DNA of 64,000 bases from Alpinimonas psychrophila (lineage in GTDB: Bacteria; Actinomycetota; Actinomycetes; Actinomycetales; Microbacteriaceae). How positions within the stretch are numbered: the first letter of the stretch is position 1; each line of letters begins with the position of its first letter. The stretch covers positions 310,001 through 374,000 of the forward strand of contig NZ_JACGWU010000001.1 of NCBI RefSeq assembly GCF_014137865.1, given 5' to 3'. This document shows, in pieces, positions 40,473-50,140 of this stretch. The translations under genes and the position numbers were made by a program. Under the pieces are notes generated by a model. It saw nothing but the letters and a program-made list of their open reading frames with translations, was not told the origin of the DNA and made no database searches.

Positions 40473-43057
40473 TGCGTATCCCGTTGAGTTGGCTTGCCGA
40501 GTACGTTGATCTCGAGCCAGGAACGACCCCGGAGCAGGTTCACGCCGCCCTGGTGAAGGTTGGTTTTGAAGAAGAAGACCTGCACGATTTTGCACTGAGT
40601 GGCCCCATCGTTGTAGGGGAGGTTCTCTCGTTTGAGGAAGAACCTCAGAGCAACGGCAAGACTATTCGCTGGTGCCAGGTTCGAGTGGCGGCCGATGGTC
40701 AGAAAGCAGCCGATGGCGGGGATCCCGTGCACGGTATCGTCTGCGGTGCCGGCAACTTCTTCGTGGGTGACAAAGTCGTCGTTACCCTTCCCGGATCGGT
40801 CCTTCCTGGCCCGTTCCCGATTGCGGCTCGTAAAACCTATGGCCACGTTTCCGATGGCATGATGGCGTCGGCCAAAGAACTAGGCCTCGGCGAAGGTCAC
40901 GACGGAATCGTTCGTCTGGCCGAAATGGGCGTGGACCCGGAGGTCGGCACCGACGCGCTCGAACTCCTGGGGTTGAACGACGCCGCCGTTGAAATTAACG
41001 TGACTCCCGACCGTGGCTACGCCTTCTCGGTTCGAGGTGTCGCCCGAGAGTACGCCCACTCCACTGGTGCCGCCTTCCGCGACCCAGCATTGTACTTGCC
41101 GGCGACCGGCGCAGCCCCTGTAGCCACCTCTTTTGGCACCGAGTTTCCCGTGACTATCGCTGATGATGCCCCCATTCGCGGGCGCGCGGGGGCATCCGCT
41201 TTCGTTACTCGTGTCGTACGCGGCGTAGATGCGACCAAGCCGACGCCACCATGGATGGTGGCTCGCCTCAGGCTGGTCGGCGTGCGCTCAATCTCCCTCA
41301 TCGTGGACATCACCAACTACGTGATGTTTGAGCTCGGTCAACCACTGCATGGCTACGATCTCGACACCCTTTCCGGGGGCATCGTGGTGCGCCGGGCGAC
41401 GGAGGGAGAGAAAATTACGACCCTCGACAACCAGGTGCGTAGCCTTTCTGTCGAAGACTTGCTCATTACCGACAATTCCGGTCCCATCGGTCTGGCGGGG
41501 ATCATGGGCGGGGCCACCACCGAGATAACGGATGCGACCCACAACGTTCTGATTGAGGCTGCCAACTTCGATCCCGTCACTATTGCCCGTTCCGCTCGGC
41601 GCCACAAGCTCCCCTCGGAGGCGTCGCGTCGTTTCGAGCGCGGTGTCGACCCCGAGGTTGCCGTGGTTGCGGTTGGCCGGGTTGCGCAATTATTGGTTGA
41701 TCTCGCGGGCGGAACCATTGACGACGCCGGCTCGAACCTCAACGCGTCTGTAGCGGCATCCGCTATCGAACTTCCGACCGGTTTCGTCTCTGGCCTGATC
41801 GGCTACGAATACACCGCCGATCAAGTGAGTTCCTCGCTGAGTGAAATTGGGGCAACGCTCACGTCTTCCCCAACGGGGCTCAGTGTCACCCCACCGTCCT
41901 GGCGCCCCGACCTCACCGACAAGTGGACACTGGCCGAAGAAGTTGCCCGTATCGTCGGCTATGACCTCATTCCCGCTGTCCTGCCGGTTGCCCCTCCCGG
42001 CCGCGGCTACACGGTGGCCCAGCAGGTTCGCCGCCGCGTGAGCGAGACCTTGGCCGCGACCGGACACACGGAAATCTTGAGCTACCCGTTCCTCGACGAG
42101 ACCACGAATAACCTCTTCGGCGATGCTGTCGCGGCGAGCATCCCGCAGGTCACCCTCGTGAATCCGTTGGATAGCGAGCAGGGCAACATGCGCACCTCGC
42201 TGCTTCCCGGATTGCTGGCAACGGCCGCGCGCAATCGATCCCGCGGGCTCACCAGCGTGTCGCTGTTTGAGACCGGTCTCGTGTTCCTGCCGGCCGCTGG
42301 GGTTACCTACGGTCACGGCTTGCTCGCCGGTGCCGTTCGGCCCACCTCCGAGCAGGAAGCCGCCCTCCACGCCGCGATTCCTCCCCAGCCTCGGTTCGTC
42401 TCCGGGGTTCTCATTGGTGATGCTCTCGAGCGCCAGCCCGGCCAGAAGCCGGTTGCTTTCGATTGGCAGGATGCGCTTGCCTCCATCCAGCAGATTGCGT
42501 TGGCCTCGGGCGTGAAGCTCGCCGTTCGTCAGGGAGCGCATCGGGCATTCCATCCTGGTCGCACGGCTGAGATCGTGATTGCGAGTTCAGCGAATAACGT
42601 TTCGAATAACGGTTCGAATAACGGCTCGGATGAGGTCGTCGGCTTTGCCGGTGAGCTCGTGCCATCGGTCACCGAGGAGTTCCACTTGCCGCGCGTTGTG
42701 GCCGCCTTCGAGATCAACCTCGATGTGATCATCGCGCACGCTGGGGTTCCCCATCGGGCGCATGATATCCAGACCATGCCCGCGGCCACTCAGGACTTGA
42801 GCCTGGTTGTCGTCTCGACGGTGCCTGCCCGCGATGTCTTGGCTGCCGTCATTGAAGGCGCGGGAGATCTTCTCGAAGATGCCCAACTCGTCGATGTCTA
42901 CGAGGGCCCCGGCGTCACCGACGGCTCGCGCTCCCTTACCTTTGCTCTCAGATTCCGTGCCAAGGACCGCACGCTCACGGCGGCCGAGGCAACGGTGTCT
43001 AAGGATGCTGGCGTTGCCCTGGCTCATTCCCGTTTCGGAGCGACCCTCCGCGAGTAG
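40472..43057 (+). CDS. pheT: Phenylalanine--tRNA ligase beta subunit
   Basis: An 861-residue beta subunit: tRNA-binding OB domain (about 40-160), B3/B4 editing domain, B5 domain, inactive catalytic-like core and C-terminal FDX-ACB anticodon-binding domain (about 765-860, starting TMPAATQDLSLVV). In the core, near residues 706-719, a short Asn/Ser/Gly run (NNVSNNGSNNGS) comes from a 12-bp tandem repeat and probably forms a surface loop. pheT is followed by an IS30 insertion, which breaks the common pheST-arg order. Confidence 0.97.
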   Translation: MRIPLSWLAEYVDLEPGTTPEQVHAALVKVGFEEEDLHDFALSGPIVVGEVLSFEEEPQSNGKTIRWCQVRVAADGQKAADGGDPVHGIVCGAGNFFVGDKVVVTLPGSVLPGPFPIAARKTYGHVSDGMMASAKELGLGEGHDGIVRLAEMGVDPEVGTDALELLGLNDAAVEINVTPDRGYAFSVRGVAREYAHSTGAAFRDPALYLPATGAAPVATSFGTEFPVTIADDAPIRGRAGASAFVTRVVRGVDATKPTPPWMVARLRLVGVRSISLIVDITNYVMFELGQPLHGYDLDTLSGGIVVRRATEGEKITTLDNQVRSLSVEDLLITDNSGPIGLAGIMGGATTEITDATHNVLIEAANFDPVTIARSARRHKLPSEASRRFERGVDPEVAVVAVGRVAQLLVDLAGGTIDDAGSNLNASVAASAIELPTGFVSGLIGYEYTADQVSSSLSEIGATLTSSPTGLSVTPPSWRPDLTDKWTLAEEVARIVGYDLIPAVLPVAPPGRGYTVAQQVRRRVSETLAATGHTEILSYPFLDETTNNLFGDAVAASIPQVTLVNPLDSEQGNMRTSLLPGLLATAARNRSRGLTSVSLFETGLVFLPAAGVTYGHGLLAGAVRPTSEQEAALHAAIPPQPRFVSGVLIGDALERQPGQKPVAFDWQDALASIQQIALASGVKLAVRQGAHRAFHPGRTAEIVIASSANNVSNNGSNNGSDEVVGFAGELVPSVTEEFHLPRVVAAFEINLDVIIAHAGVPHRAHDIQTMPAATQDLSLVVVSTVPARDVLAAVIEGAGDLLEDAQLVDVYEGPGVTDGSRSLTFALRFRAKDRTLTAAEATVSKDAGVALAHSRFGATLRE
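42590..42625 (+). repeat. Three 12-bp tandem units in pheT
   Basis: Units of the form TCGAATAACGGT occur three times in a row, in frame, encoding a Ser/Gly-Asn-Asn loop. Copy-number change would keep the frame. Confidence 0.85.
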
Positions 43058-43143
43058 CAGCAGCCTCCACGTGGCGCGAGCCTGTCCATATCTCCGGCCT
43101 GCCCTTGGCGGGCTGTCTAGTGTTCTGCTTCTCGGGCGGTGGC

Positions 43144-43224
43144 GAGACGCCACGAACGACGGCCGAGACCCCACGAAATCCGACCCGGGAAGAGTCATGA
43201 CGCGTCCAAATACCACGAAATCCG
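43144..43224. repeat. Left-end motif cluster of the IS30 element
   Basis: Three related motifs run in the same direction: GAGACGCCACGAACGAC at 43144, GAGACCCCACGAAATCCGAC at 43165 and a variant with CCACGAAATCCG from 43202 to 43224. The middle one pairs best (19 of 20) with the inner right end at 44474-44493; the third pairs best (20 of 23) with the outer right end at 44517-44539. Confidence 0.75.
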
Positions 43225-44494
43225 GGTTGCCAAAACGCGGGTCCAAGCGGTCAATGCAACACCTGAGAATTGAAGGGTGTTGATTGATATCGCGGATCCA
43301 TATTCTGAGCGGATGCTCGGAAACGTTGTCCACAAGTTATGGGACTTGAAACAGGCCGGGCTTTCAGCTGAAGACATAGGTCCTCTTATCGGTTGGAATG
43401 CCTCGACCGTGCGCAAACACGTGAAGGAGAACGGTGGCATGCGCCCCCGATGGGGGCGCAATCTGAAGGGCCGATCTTTGACGATGGGAGAACGCCAAAC
43501 GATTTTGGCGTTGCACGCGACGCAGGGCATTCGAGCGATTGCCCGCGAGTTGGGTCGTTCACCGTCAACGGTCTCGCGGGAGTTGAAGCGACACGCTGCC
43601 GCGTATTCCAGTCGTCGGGCAACAACGGCTCATGCGCGGGCTTTCGAGAATGCTCGGCGTCCCAAGGTCGCTAAGCTCACCACGAATGAAGCTCTCCGTG
43701 AACGCGTTCAGGCGGACTTGAAACAATGTTTCTCCCCGGAGCAGATCTCTGGCCGCCTGCGACGAGACTTCCCAAACGATGCGGAGATGCAGGTGTCACA
43801 CGAAACGATTTACCAATCCTTGTATTTACTGGCCCGCGGGGGCCTTAAACGCGAGCTGGTAACCCAGTTGCGAACGGGGCGGACCACGCGTCAACCCAAT
43901 AGGCGACCGGGCGAGCGTCGAGGAAAAATCCCGGACATGATCATGATTGTTGACCGCCCGCCTGAAGCCGCTGATCGGGCTGTTCCCGGGCATTGGGAAG
44001 GCGATCTCATCGTTGGCAAAGACATGAAGAGTGCTATCGGCACCGTCGTTGAACGTCGCTCCGGCTCTGTGATCCTTGTTCATCTACCCCCGGGCCAAAA
44101 CCGGGTTGAATCCGTCCGTGACGGGCTTATCGAAAAGATGGGTGCTCTCCCTGATCAGATACGGCGCACCCTGACCTGGGACCAAGGAAAAGAAATGCAC
44201 CGCCACAAGGAAGTCAGTATCGCCGCCGATATCGATATCTACTTCTGTGACCCTCACTCGCCTTGGCAGCGCCCTACGAACGAAAACACTAACGGGTTAC
44301 TTCGACAATATTTTCCCAAGGGCACTGACCTGAATATTTATTCTCAGGATGACCTTGACCGTGTTGCTTTTGAAATGAACGAACGCCCCCGCAAACGATT
44401 GGACTTCGCAACCCCGAATGAGATGATGACGGAACTACTGTTGCGCTGACCGCAAGAATCCGCCAAAAAATAAGTCGGATTTCGTGTGGTCTCG
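43164..44494 (+). mobile_element. IS30-family insertion sequence
   Basis: The element is about 1331 bp with 21-bp terminal inverted repeats differing at one position (outer bases C/G, then GAGACC...GGTCTC). It carries one intact transposase gene. No target duplication is obvious. An overlapping alternative pair of ends, 43202 and 44539, gives 1338 bp, so the exact boundary is uncertain. It lies between pheT and an MFS gene and breaks the usual pheST-argC neighbourhood. Confidence 0.85.
43277..44449 (+). CDS. IS30-family DDE transposase
   Basis: A 390-residue transposase. The N-terminal helix-turn-helix regions (about 27-48 and 78-110, with IRAIARELGRSPSTVSRELKR) recognise the ends. The catalytic domain shows DDE residues in GHWEGDLIVG, LTWDQGKEM and PTNENTNGLLRQYFPKG, the IS30 hallmark. 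The start is GTG (or the TTG next to it) behind GAAGG; ATG 43313 is also possible. The frame is intact, so the element may be active. Confidence 0.95.
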   Translation: MLIDIADPYSERMLGNVVHKLWDLKQAGLSAEDIGPLIGWNASTVRKHVKENGGMRPRWGRNLKGRSLTMGERQTILALHATQGIRAIARELGRSPSTVSRELKRHAAAYSSRRATTAHARAFENARRPKVAKLTTNEALRERVQADLKQCFSPEQISGRLRRDFPNDAEMQVSHETIYQSLYLLARGGLKRELVTQLRTGRTTRQPNRRPGERRGKIPDMIMIVDRPPEAADRAVPGHWEGDLIVGKDMKSAIGTVVERRSGSVILVHLPPGQNRVESVRDGLIEKMGALPDQIRRTLTWDQGKEMHRHKEVSIAADIDIYFCDPHSPWQRPTNENTNGLLRQYFPKGTDLNIYSQDDLDRVAFEMNERPRKRLDFATPNEMMTELLLR

Positions 44495-44539
44495 ATGAAG
44501 GGATCAACAACTGGGTCGGATTTGGTGGTGTTTCGACGC
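44474..44539. repeat. Right-end motif cluster of the IS30 element
   Basis: Two copies of the terminal motif, GTCGGATTTCGTGTGGTCTC at 44474 and a diverged one at about 44516-44539 (GGTCGGATTTGGTGG...), lie 41 nt apart, mirroring the 42-nt step at the left end. Confidence 0.75.
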
Positions 44540-44646
44540 AAGGCACCGTGCTGGATAACTCTTTCATCGTGAAGTAACTCACAACCAGCCTGGCACAGAG
44601 GGGCCGACGGCACTTTCGCTGACTCCAAATGCAGCTCGTCCGCGAG

Positions 44647-44652
44647 TAGCAT
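44647..44652 (+). promoter_or_regulatory. -10-like TAGCAT before the MFS gene
   Basis: The hexamer ends 7 nt before the ATG; there is no Shine-Dalgarno, so a leaderless transcript is likely. Confidence 0.4.
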
Positions 44653-44659
44653 CTTTGGC

Positions 44660-45898
44660 ATGAGCCTAAAACGGCCGCGCTGGTTGAGTCGCAACGTCTG
44701 GACGTTGTCGTGGGTGTCGTTCCTGCAAGATGCCGCCAGTGAAATGCTGTATCCGATCATGCCGATCTTTCTCTATAGTGTTTTGGGAGCTCCCGCCGCT
44801 GTTGTCGGAATCATTGAAGGACTGGCCGAGGGCACCGCCGCCACGACCAAACTCTTCAGCGATCAGATCAACCGTTTTTTGCCGCGCAAGGTTGCCGTCT
44901 TTCTTGGTTACACGGGGGCGGCGGTCGGCAAGGTCATCATCGCCCTGTCGTTCTCCTGGCCCGTCGTTCTTCTCGGACGCGTAACGGATCGCTTTGGCAA
45001 GGGACTGAGATCCGCCCCTCGTGACACCATTCTGTTTCTCGGCACACAGCGCAGCGAAAGAGGACGAGTCCTCGGATTTCACCGCACGGCCGATACCTTG
45101 GGCGCAGTGGTTGGTCCAGCGCTAGCCCTCCTTCTTCTGAGCTTGTTTGATCAAAACCTCAGAATCATCCTGTGGATAGCAGTCATCCCTGCCGTGATTT
45201 CGCCCATTCTTGTTCTGCTCGTTAAAGACAGCGAGAAGCGACCTCCGCGCGCGACGCCGGCCACAATCACACCCCCACCCACAACTAAATTCTCATCCGC
45301 CACAGTGCCCGCCACAGCGTCTCCCTCTGCCCGATTGCCCGCCCCGCTGGCCCGTCTCATCACGGTGCTCAGTGTTTTTTCTTTGGCTAACTTTCCGGAT
45401 GCCCTGATCCTTTTGCACTTGAGCCTGCAGGGATTCTCGGTCACCTCGGTGGTCGGGGCTTACCTCATCTTCAATATCTCGTACGCTCTGCTCAGCTTTC
45501 CCGCGGGTGCGCTGGCCGACCGTTTTCCGCCGCAATTCGTTTATGCGCTGGGCCTGGCTTGCTTTGCTATCGCCTATGGAGGGCTTGCTCTCACCTCCGA
45601 TCCGGCCGTAGCGATTGCCTTGGTTATTGTGTATGGCGGGTTTGCCGCAGTCAACGACACGGTCGGAAAATCGTGGGCGTCCAAGCTTGCTCCCGAACAC
45701 CAGCAACTTCAGGCGCAGGCCCGACTGCAAGGATTCGCTGGTTTTGCGATTCTGTTGGCGTCCATCTGGGCGGGCCTTCTGTGGGAGATGGGCCCGGGGG
45801 ATGGCATCATCCCGCTGGGAATCTCTTCGGCCGTCGCCGTCGTTGCCGGTATCTACATTGCGGTGTTTACGCCGCGGATGAAGGCGGGAGACACCTAA
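44660..45898 (+). CDS. MFS transporter
   Basis: A 412-residue major facilitator protein with about 12 helices. The loop after helix 2 has DQINRFLPRK and the helix 4 region RVTDRFGKGLRSAPRD, a variant of the MFS motif A. The central cytoplasmic loop (about 192-232) is unusually rich in Pro, Thr and Ala. Substrate unknown. It ends 19 nt before argC and lies directly downstream of the IS30 element. Confidence 0.85.
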   Translation: MSLKRPRWLSRNVWTLSWVSFLQDAASEMLYPIMPIFLYSVLGAPAAVVGIIEGLAEGTAATTKLFSDQINRFLPRKVAVFLGYTGAAVGKVIIALSFSWPVVLLGRVTDRFGKGLRSAPRDTILFLGTQRSERGRVLGFHRTADTLGAVVGPALALLLLSLFDQNLRIILWIAVIPAVISPILVLLVKDSEKRPPRATPATITPPPTTKFSSATVPATASPSARLPAPLARLITVLSVFSLANFPDALILLHLSLQGFSVTSVVGAYLIFNISYALLSFPAGALADRFPPQFVYALGLACFAIAYGGLALTSDPAVAIALVIVYGGFAAVNDTVGKSWASKLAPEHQQLQAQARLQGFAGFAILLASIWAGLLWEMGPGDGIIPLGISSAVAVVAGIYIAVFTPRMKAGDT

Positions 45899-45905
45899 GC
45901 ACCGC

Positions 45906-45911
45906 TAGATT
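45906..45911 (+). promoter_or_regulatory. -10-like TAGATT before argC
   Basis: The hexamer ends 6 nt before the argC ATG, compatible with a leaderless start of the arginine operon. No clear ARG box was seen in the short upstream region. Confidence 0.45.
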
Positions 45912-45917
45912 TGAGTC

Positions 45918-46964
45918 ATGACGTTCTCGGTTGCTGTTGCTGGTGCCTCTGGTTATGCCGGTGGCGAGGTGTTGCGTTTGCTCGCCGGGCATCCGGAGTT
46001 TGACGTGCGCACCATTACGGCTCATTCGAATGCTGGTCAACGGCTTGTTGATGTGCAGCCCCATCTCCGCAGTTTTGGCAACATTGTGTTGCAAGAAACC
46101 ACCGCTGAGAACCTTACCGACCACGATGTTGTCTTCTTGGCACTCCCGCATGGTGCCTCTGCCGCCCTCGCGGCCCAGTTTTCGCACGAGACTTTGGTTG
46201 TCGATTGTGGAGCCGATCATCGCCTCGATGACCCTAACGATTGGAAGGCGTTTTATGGCGGGGATCACACGCCATCCTGGGCCTATGGCATTCCCGAACT
46301 TCCGCTCGCCAATGAAGGCACCCAGCGGGACAACCTTCGGGGAATCAAGCGCATCGCGGCCCCCGGCTGCAATGCCTCCGCTGTCTCTCTCGCGCTAGCC
46401 CCGGGAATCCGGGCGAATCTCATCGAATCTACGGACCTTGTCTCGGTGCTCGCAGTTGGTCCCTCCGGAGCCGGCAAAAGCCTCAAAGCTGAACTTTTGG
46501 CAAGTGAAATCATGGGTTCCGCCAGTGCGTATGCCGTGGGGGGAATACATCGTCACACCCCGGAGATTTTGCAAAACCTTCGCAAAGCGGGCGCTCACGA
46601 GGTGTCTATCTCAATGACCCCGGTTCTCGTGCCCATGGCGCGCGGAATTCTGGCAACATCAACTGCCCGGATCAAGCCCGGGGTCACGCTCGACCAGCTT
46701 CATTCCGCCTGGTGCGCGGCATATGAAAACGAACCATTCGTGAAAGTATTGCCCCTCGGCCAATTCCCGCGCACCGCTGACACCCTCGGCGCGAACACCT
46801 GCCTCATCGGGCTCGCCCTAGACACCACGGTTGGTCGTGTCGTTGTGGTGAGTGCCCTCGACAACCTTGTCAAGGGAACGGCCGGCGCTGCCATCCAATC
46901 CGCCAATATCGCTTTGGGGCTTCCCGAGGCAACGGGGCTCCCCGTCAACGGAGTCGCCCCGTGA
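45918..46964 (+). CDS. argC: N-acetyl-gamma-glutamyl-phosphate reductase
   Basis: A 348-residue NADPH-dependent reductase, third step of arginine synthesis. The nucleotide motif is [16 protein letters not shown] (8-23) and the catalytic Cys is in AAPGCNASA; the conserved [10 protein letters not shown] and HRHTPEI (His) follow. It is the first gene of the argCJBFGH cluster; argJ starts 31 nt downstream. Confidence 0.97.
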   Translation: MTFSVAVAGASGYAGGEVLRLLAGHPEFDVRTITAHSNAGQRLVDVQPHLRSFGNIVLQETTAENLTDHDVVFLALPHGASAALAAQFSHETLVVDCGADHRLDDPNDWKAFYGGDHTPSWAYGIPELPLANEGTQRDNLRGIKRIAAPGCNASAVSLALAPGIRANLIESTDLVSVLAVGPSGAGKSLKAELLASEIMGSASAYAVGGIHRHTPEILQNLRKAGAHEVSISMTPVLVPMARGILATSTARIKPGVTLDQLHSAWCAAYENEPFVKVLPLGQFPRTADTLGANTCLIGLALDTTVGRVVVVSALDNLVKGTAGAAIQSANIALGLPEATGLPVNGVAP

Positions 46965-46995
46965 TCGTAAGTTCCGCTGTGAAGGGAGTGCAAAA

Positions 46996-48204
46996 ATGAG
47001 TGTGACTGCCGCCGCCGGATTTCTGGCCGCAGGGGTCGCTTGCGGCCTGAAGACAACAGGCAAGAGGGACCTTGCCATTGTGCAGAACCGAGGACCCTTG
47101 AAAAACGTGGCTTCGGTCTTTACGAGCAACCGCTGCAAGGCAAATCCTGTTCTGTGGAGCCAGCAGGTGATGGCCGATGGCATTGCGGATGCGATTGTGC
47201 TGAACTCCGGCGGCGCCAACTGCTACACCGGCGCGCGAGGTTTTCAAACAACCCACGCCACGGCAGAAGCGGTAGCCGAGCGCCTCGACATCTCCGCCGG
47301 GGACGTACTGGTGTGTTCCACCGGCCTCATTGGCGAGCAACTCGATCTAGACAAGCTGAAGACGGGCGTGTGGGATGCGGGGCTCGCGATTCTCACCGGC
47401 GGTGCCACCTCCGAGCAAGCCGGCCTCGACGCCGCCCACGCGATCATGACCACCGACTCTGTTCCCAAACTTTCCGTGCGCACGGTTGCGGCGACTGCGG
47501 CAGCGACAGCATCCGCCGCTACCAACGTGGCGTACACCATTGGCGGAATGGCGAAAGGTGCCGGAATGCTGGCGCCCGGGCTTGCTACCATGCTCGTCGT
47601 CATCACCACCGATGCCATGCTCTCGAGCGAACAGCTTGATGTGGCTTTGCGCCAGGCCACGCGGGTCACCTTTGATCGCCTCGACTCCGACGGTTGCATG
47701 TCCACCAATGACACGGTCACGCTGATGGCGTCCGGTGCATCCGGTCATGAACCCGGCATCGAAGACTTCACCCTCGAGTTGACCGCGTTATGCAAAGACC
47801 TGGCGTTGCAATTACAGGCGGATGCCGAAGGCTCCAGCCACGACATCGCCATCACCGTCACCGGCGCGATCAGCGAAGACGAAGCAGTGGATGTTGCCCG
47901 CACCGTGGCCCGCAGCAACCTGTTCAAAGCGGCCATGTTCGGAAATGACCCCAACTGGGGTCGCGTTTTGGCCGCAGTGGGAACGACCCAGGCAACTTTT
48001 GATCCTTATAACGTGGATGTTGCCTTCAACGGTGTGAAGCTCTGCATTGCCGGGGAACCGGGGGAGTCTCGAACTCTGGTAGACCTGTCGCCGCGCGCGG
48101 TCGACGTCGTCATCGATATCAAAGCGGGTCCCGCATCCGCCACCATTTGGACCAACGACTTGACGCACGACTACGTGCACGAAAACAGCGCCTACGCGAG
48201 CTAA
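46996..48204 (+). CDS. argJ: Glutamate N-acetyltransferase / N-acetylglutamate synthase
   Basis: A 402-residue enzyme that recycles acetyl groups from N-acetylornithine to glutamate. The self-cleavage site that makes alpha and beta chains is visible as LAPGLATML, with Thr198 as the new N-terminal nucleophile. Frame extends upstream to 46852, inside argC, but ATG 46996 behind AAGGGAG gives the right family start (MSVTAAAGFLAAGVACGLK). Presence of ArgJ indicates the cyclic arginine pathway. Confidence 0.96.
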   Translation: MSVTAAAGFLAAGVACGLKTTGKRDLAIVQNRGPLKNVASVFTSNRCKANPVLWSQQVMADGIADAIVLNSGGANCYTGARGFQTTHATAEAVAERLDISAGDVLVCSTGLIGEQLDLDKLKTGVWDAGLAILTGGATSEQAGLDAAHAIMTTDSVPKLSVRTVAATAAATASAATNVAYTIGGMAKGAGMLAPGLATMLVVITTDAMLSSEQLDVALRQATRVTFDRLDSDGCMSTNDTVTLMASGASGHEPGIEDFTLELTALCKDLALQLQADAEGSSHDIAITVTGAISEDEAVDVARTVARSNLFKAAMFGNDPNWGRVLAAVGTTQATFDPYNVDVAFNGVKLCIAGEPGESRTLVDLSPRAVDVVIDIKAGPASATIWTNDLTHDYVHENSAYAS

Positions 48205-48232
48205 GCGCGCGCTCCACAGCTAAGGGTTCATC

Positions 48233-49132
48233 ATGACTGAGATTCGTACCGAAGAAGACGCCGCTGCCGCGGTCAAAGCCGCGACCCTCATTGAGTCCCT
48301 CACGTGGCTGAAGAAGTTCCGCGACGAAATCATCGTCGTCAAGTTCGGTGGCAACGCCATGGTGAGTGAAGAACTTACCCGAGCCTTCGCCGAAGACATG
48401 GTCTACCTGCGCACCGTCGGCATCAAGCCCGTCGTCGTGCACGGCGGTGGACCGCAAATCTCCAAGATGCTCGAGCGCCTTGGAATTGAGAGCGAGTTTC
48501 GTGGTGGATACCGGGTCACCAGCCCCGAAGCCATGGATGTTGTGCGCATGGTGCTCACCGGCCAAGTCAGTCGTGACCTCGTCGGTCACATGAACGAACA
48601 TGGCCCCCTCGCCGCTGGAATCTCGGGAGAAGACGCCGGGCTGTTTGTGGGGGAGCGCCGCGGTGTGCTCATCGATGGCGAAATGGTGGATCTCGGACTC
48701 GTCGGCGACGTCGTAGGGGTGAACCCCGATGCCGTGCACGCGCTCATCGACGCCGGGCGCATCCCCGTTGTTTCGTCCATTGCTCCGGATAAAGACACTG
48801 CAGGCCAATCCCTGAATGTCAATGCGGATGCCGCTGCCGCAGCGCTCGCCGTGGCCCTCGGTGCTGCCAAGCTCGTCATCCTCACCGATGTTCAAGGCCT
48901 CTACAGCGATTGGCCGAACCGCGACTCGCTCGTGTCGATGATTACCGCCTCGGAGCTCGACACGCTTCTTCCCAATCTTGAATCAGGAATGATCCCCAAG
49001 ATGAGCGCGTGCCTCGAAGCCGTTCGTGGGGGAGTGGCCAAAGCCGCCATCATCGACGGGCGCATCCCTCACTCCATCCTTCTCGAAATCTTTACACAAT
49101 CGGGTAGCGGCACCGAAGTCGTCCCCGACTAG
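48233..49132 (+). CDS. argB: Acetylglutamate kinase
   Basis: A 299-residue amino acid kinase, second step of arginine synthesis and usual point of arginine feedback in cyclic pathways. VKFGGNAMV (about 37-45), VVHGGGPQI and the C-terminal SGMIPKM segment are conserved; the N-terminal helix (about 10-25) needed for arginine-sensitive hexamers is present. The next gene is argF, 48 nt on; argD, normally between them, is absent. Confidence 0.97.
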   Translation: MTEIRTEEDAAAAVKAATLIESLTWLKKFRDEIIVVKFGGNAMVSEELTRAFAEDMVYLRTVGIKPVVVHGGGPQISKMLERLGIESEFRGGYRVTSPEAMDVVRMVLTGQVSRDLVGHMNEHGPLAAGISGEDAGLFVGERRGVLIDGEMVDLGLVGDVVGVNPDAVHALIDAGRIPVVSSIAPDKDTAGQSLNVNADAAAAALAVALGAAKLVILTDVQGLYSDWPNRDSLVSMITASELDTLLPNLESGMIPKMSACLEAVRGGVAKAAIIDGRIPHSILLEIFTQSGSGTEVVPD

Positions 49133-49180
49133 CTCTGGCGTTCTAGACTGGCCCTTTATCCCGAGCACGAAAGTAGCATC

Positions 49181-50107
49181 ATGACCCGGCATTTTCTTCG
49201 CGATGACGACATCACTGCCGCCGAGCAGTCCGAGATCCTGGATCTCGCCGCCCGTCTGAAGGCCGACCGCTGGAGCGAACGCCCCCTTGCCGGGCCCCAG
49301 ACCGTTGCCGTGATCTTCGACAAGACCTCCACGCGCACCCGGGTCTCCTTTGCGGTGGGCATCACCGATTTGGGTGGCTCACCGCTCATTATTTCCACGG
49401 CCGATAGTCAGCTGAACAGCAAAGAAAGCGCCTCCGACACGGCTCGCGTGCTCGAGCGTCAGGTTGCTGCCATCGTGTGGCGAACGTTCGCCCAGAGTGG
49501 CCTCGAGGAGATTTCGCGCGGCACGACCGTACCTGTTGTCAATGCACTGTCCGATGACTTCCACCCCTGCCAGCTCTTGGCTGACCTCCTCACCATTCGC
49601 GAGCACAAGGGCTCTTTGGCTGGCTTGACTGTTGCCTTCCTGGGCGATGGCCGCTCCAACATGGCGCAGTCCTATCTTTTGGCGTGCGCCACGGCGGGAA
49701 TGCACGTTCGTATTGGCGCTCCTGTGGGCTACCACCCCACCGAGGAGGTAGTCGCAAAAGCCGTCTCGATTGCCGCGACAACGGGCGGTTCTGCCGTTGT
49801 CACCACGTTCGCTGAGGACGCCGTTGCCGGTGCCGATGTCGTCGTGACGGACACCTGGGTTTCCATGGGCAAAGAGAACGAAAAGGCGGAACGCGTTGCC
49901 GTCTTCGGGGCATACCAAGTGGATGCTGCGCTGATGGCCCACGCCAAGCCAGATGCTGCCTTCATGCACTGTCTCCCTGCCGACCGCGGTTACGAAGTTT
50001 CTGCGGAAGTTATCGACGGACCCCAGAGCATTATTTGGGATGAAGCCGAAAACCGCACGCACGCGCAGAAGGCCCTGCTCGTCTGGCTCCTGCGCTCCAA
50101 CGCCTAG
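49181..50107 (+). CDS. argF: Ornithine carbamoyltransferase
   Basis: A 308-residue transcarbamylase making citrulline from ornithine and carbamoyl phosphate. Carbamoyl phosphate motif STRTRVSF (about 50-57), DDFHPCQLLAD (about 126-136) and ornithine motif MHCLPA (about 263-268) are intact. It follows argB and is followed by argG at 33 nt, without the argR seen between them in many Actinobacteria. Confidence 0.97.
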   Translation: MTRHFLRDDDITAAEQSEILDLAARLKADRWSERPLAGPQTVAVIFDKTSTRTRVSFAVGITDLGGSPLIISTADSQLNSKESASDTARVLERQVAAIVWRTFAQSGLEEISRGTTVPVVNALSDDFHPCQLLADLLTIREHKGSLAGLTVAFLGDGRSNMAQSYLLACATAGMHVRIGAPVGYHPTEEVVAKAVSIAATTGGSAVVTTFAEDAVAGADVVVTDTWVSMGKENEKAERVAVFGAYQVDAALMAHAKPDAAFMHCLPADRGYEVSAEVIDGPQSIIWDEAENRTHAQKALLVWLLRSNA

Positions 50108-50140
50108 AATTGTCCCACCGAAGTTTTCGTAAGGAGAACC

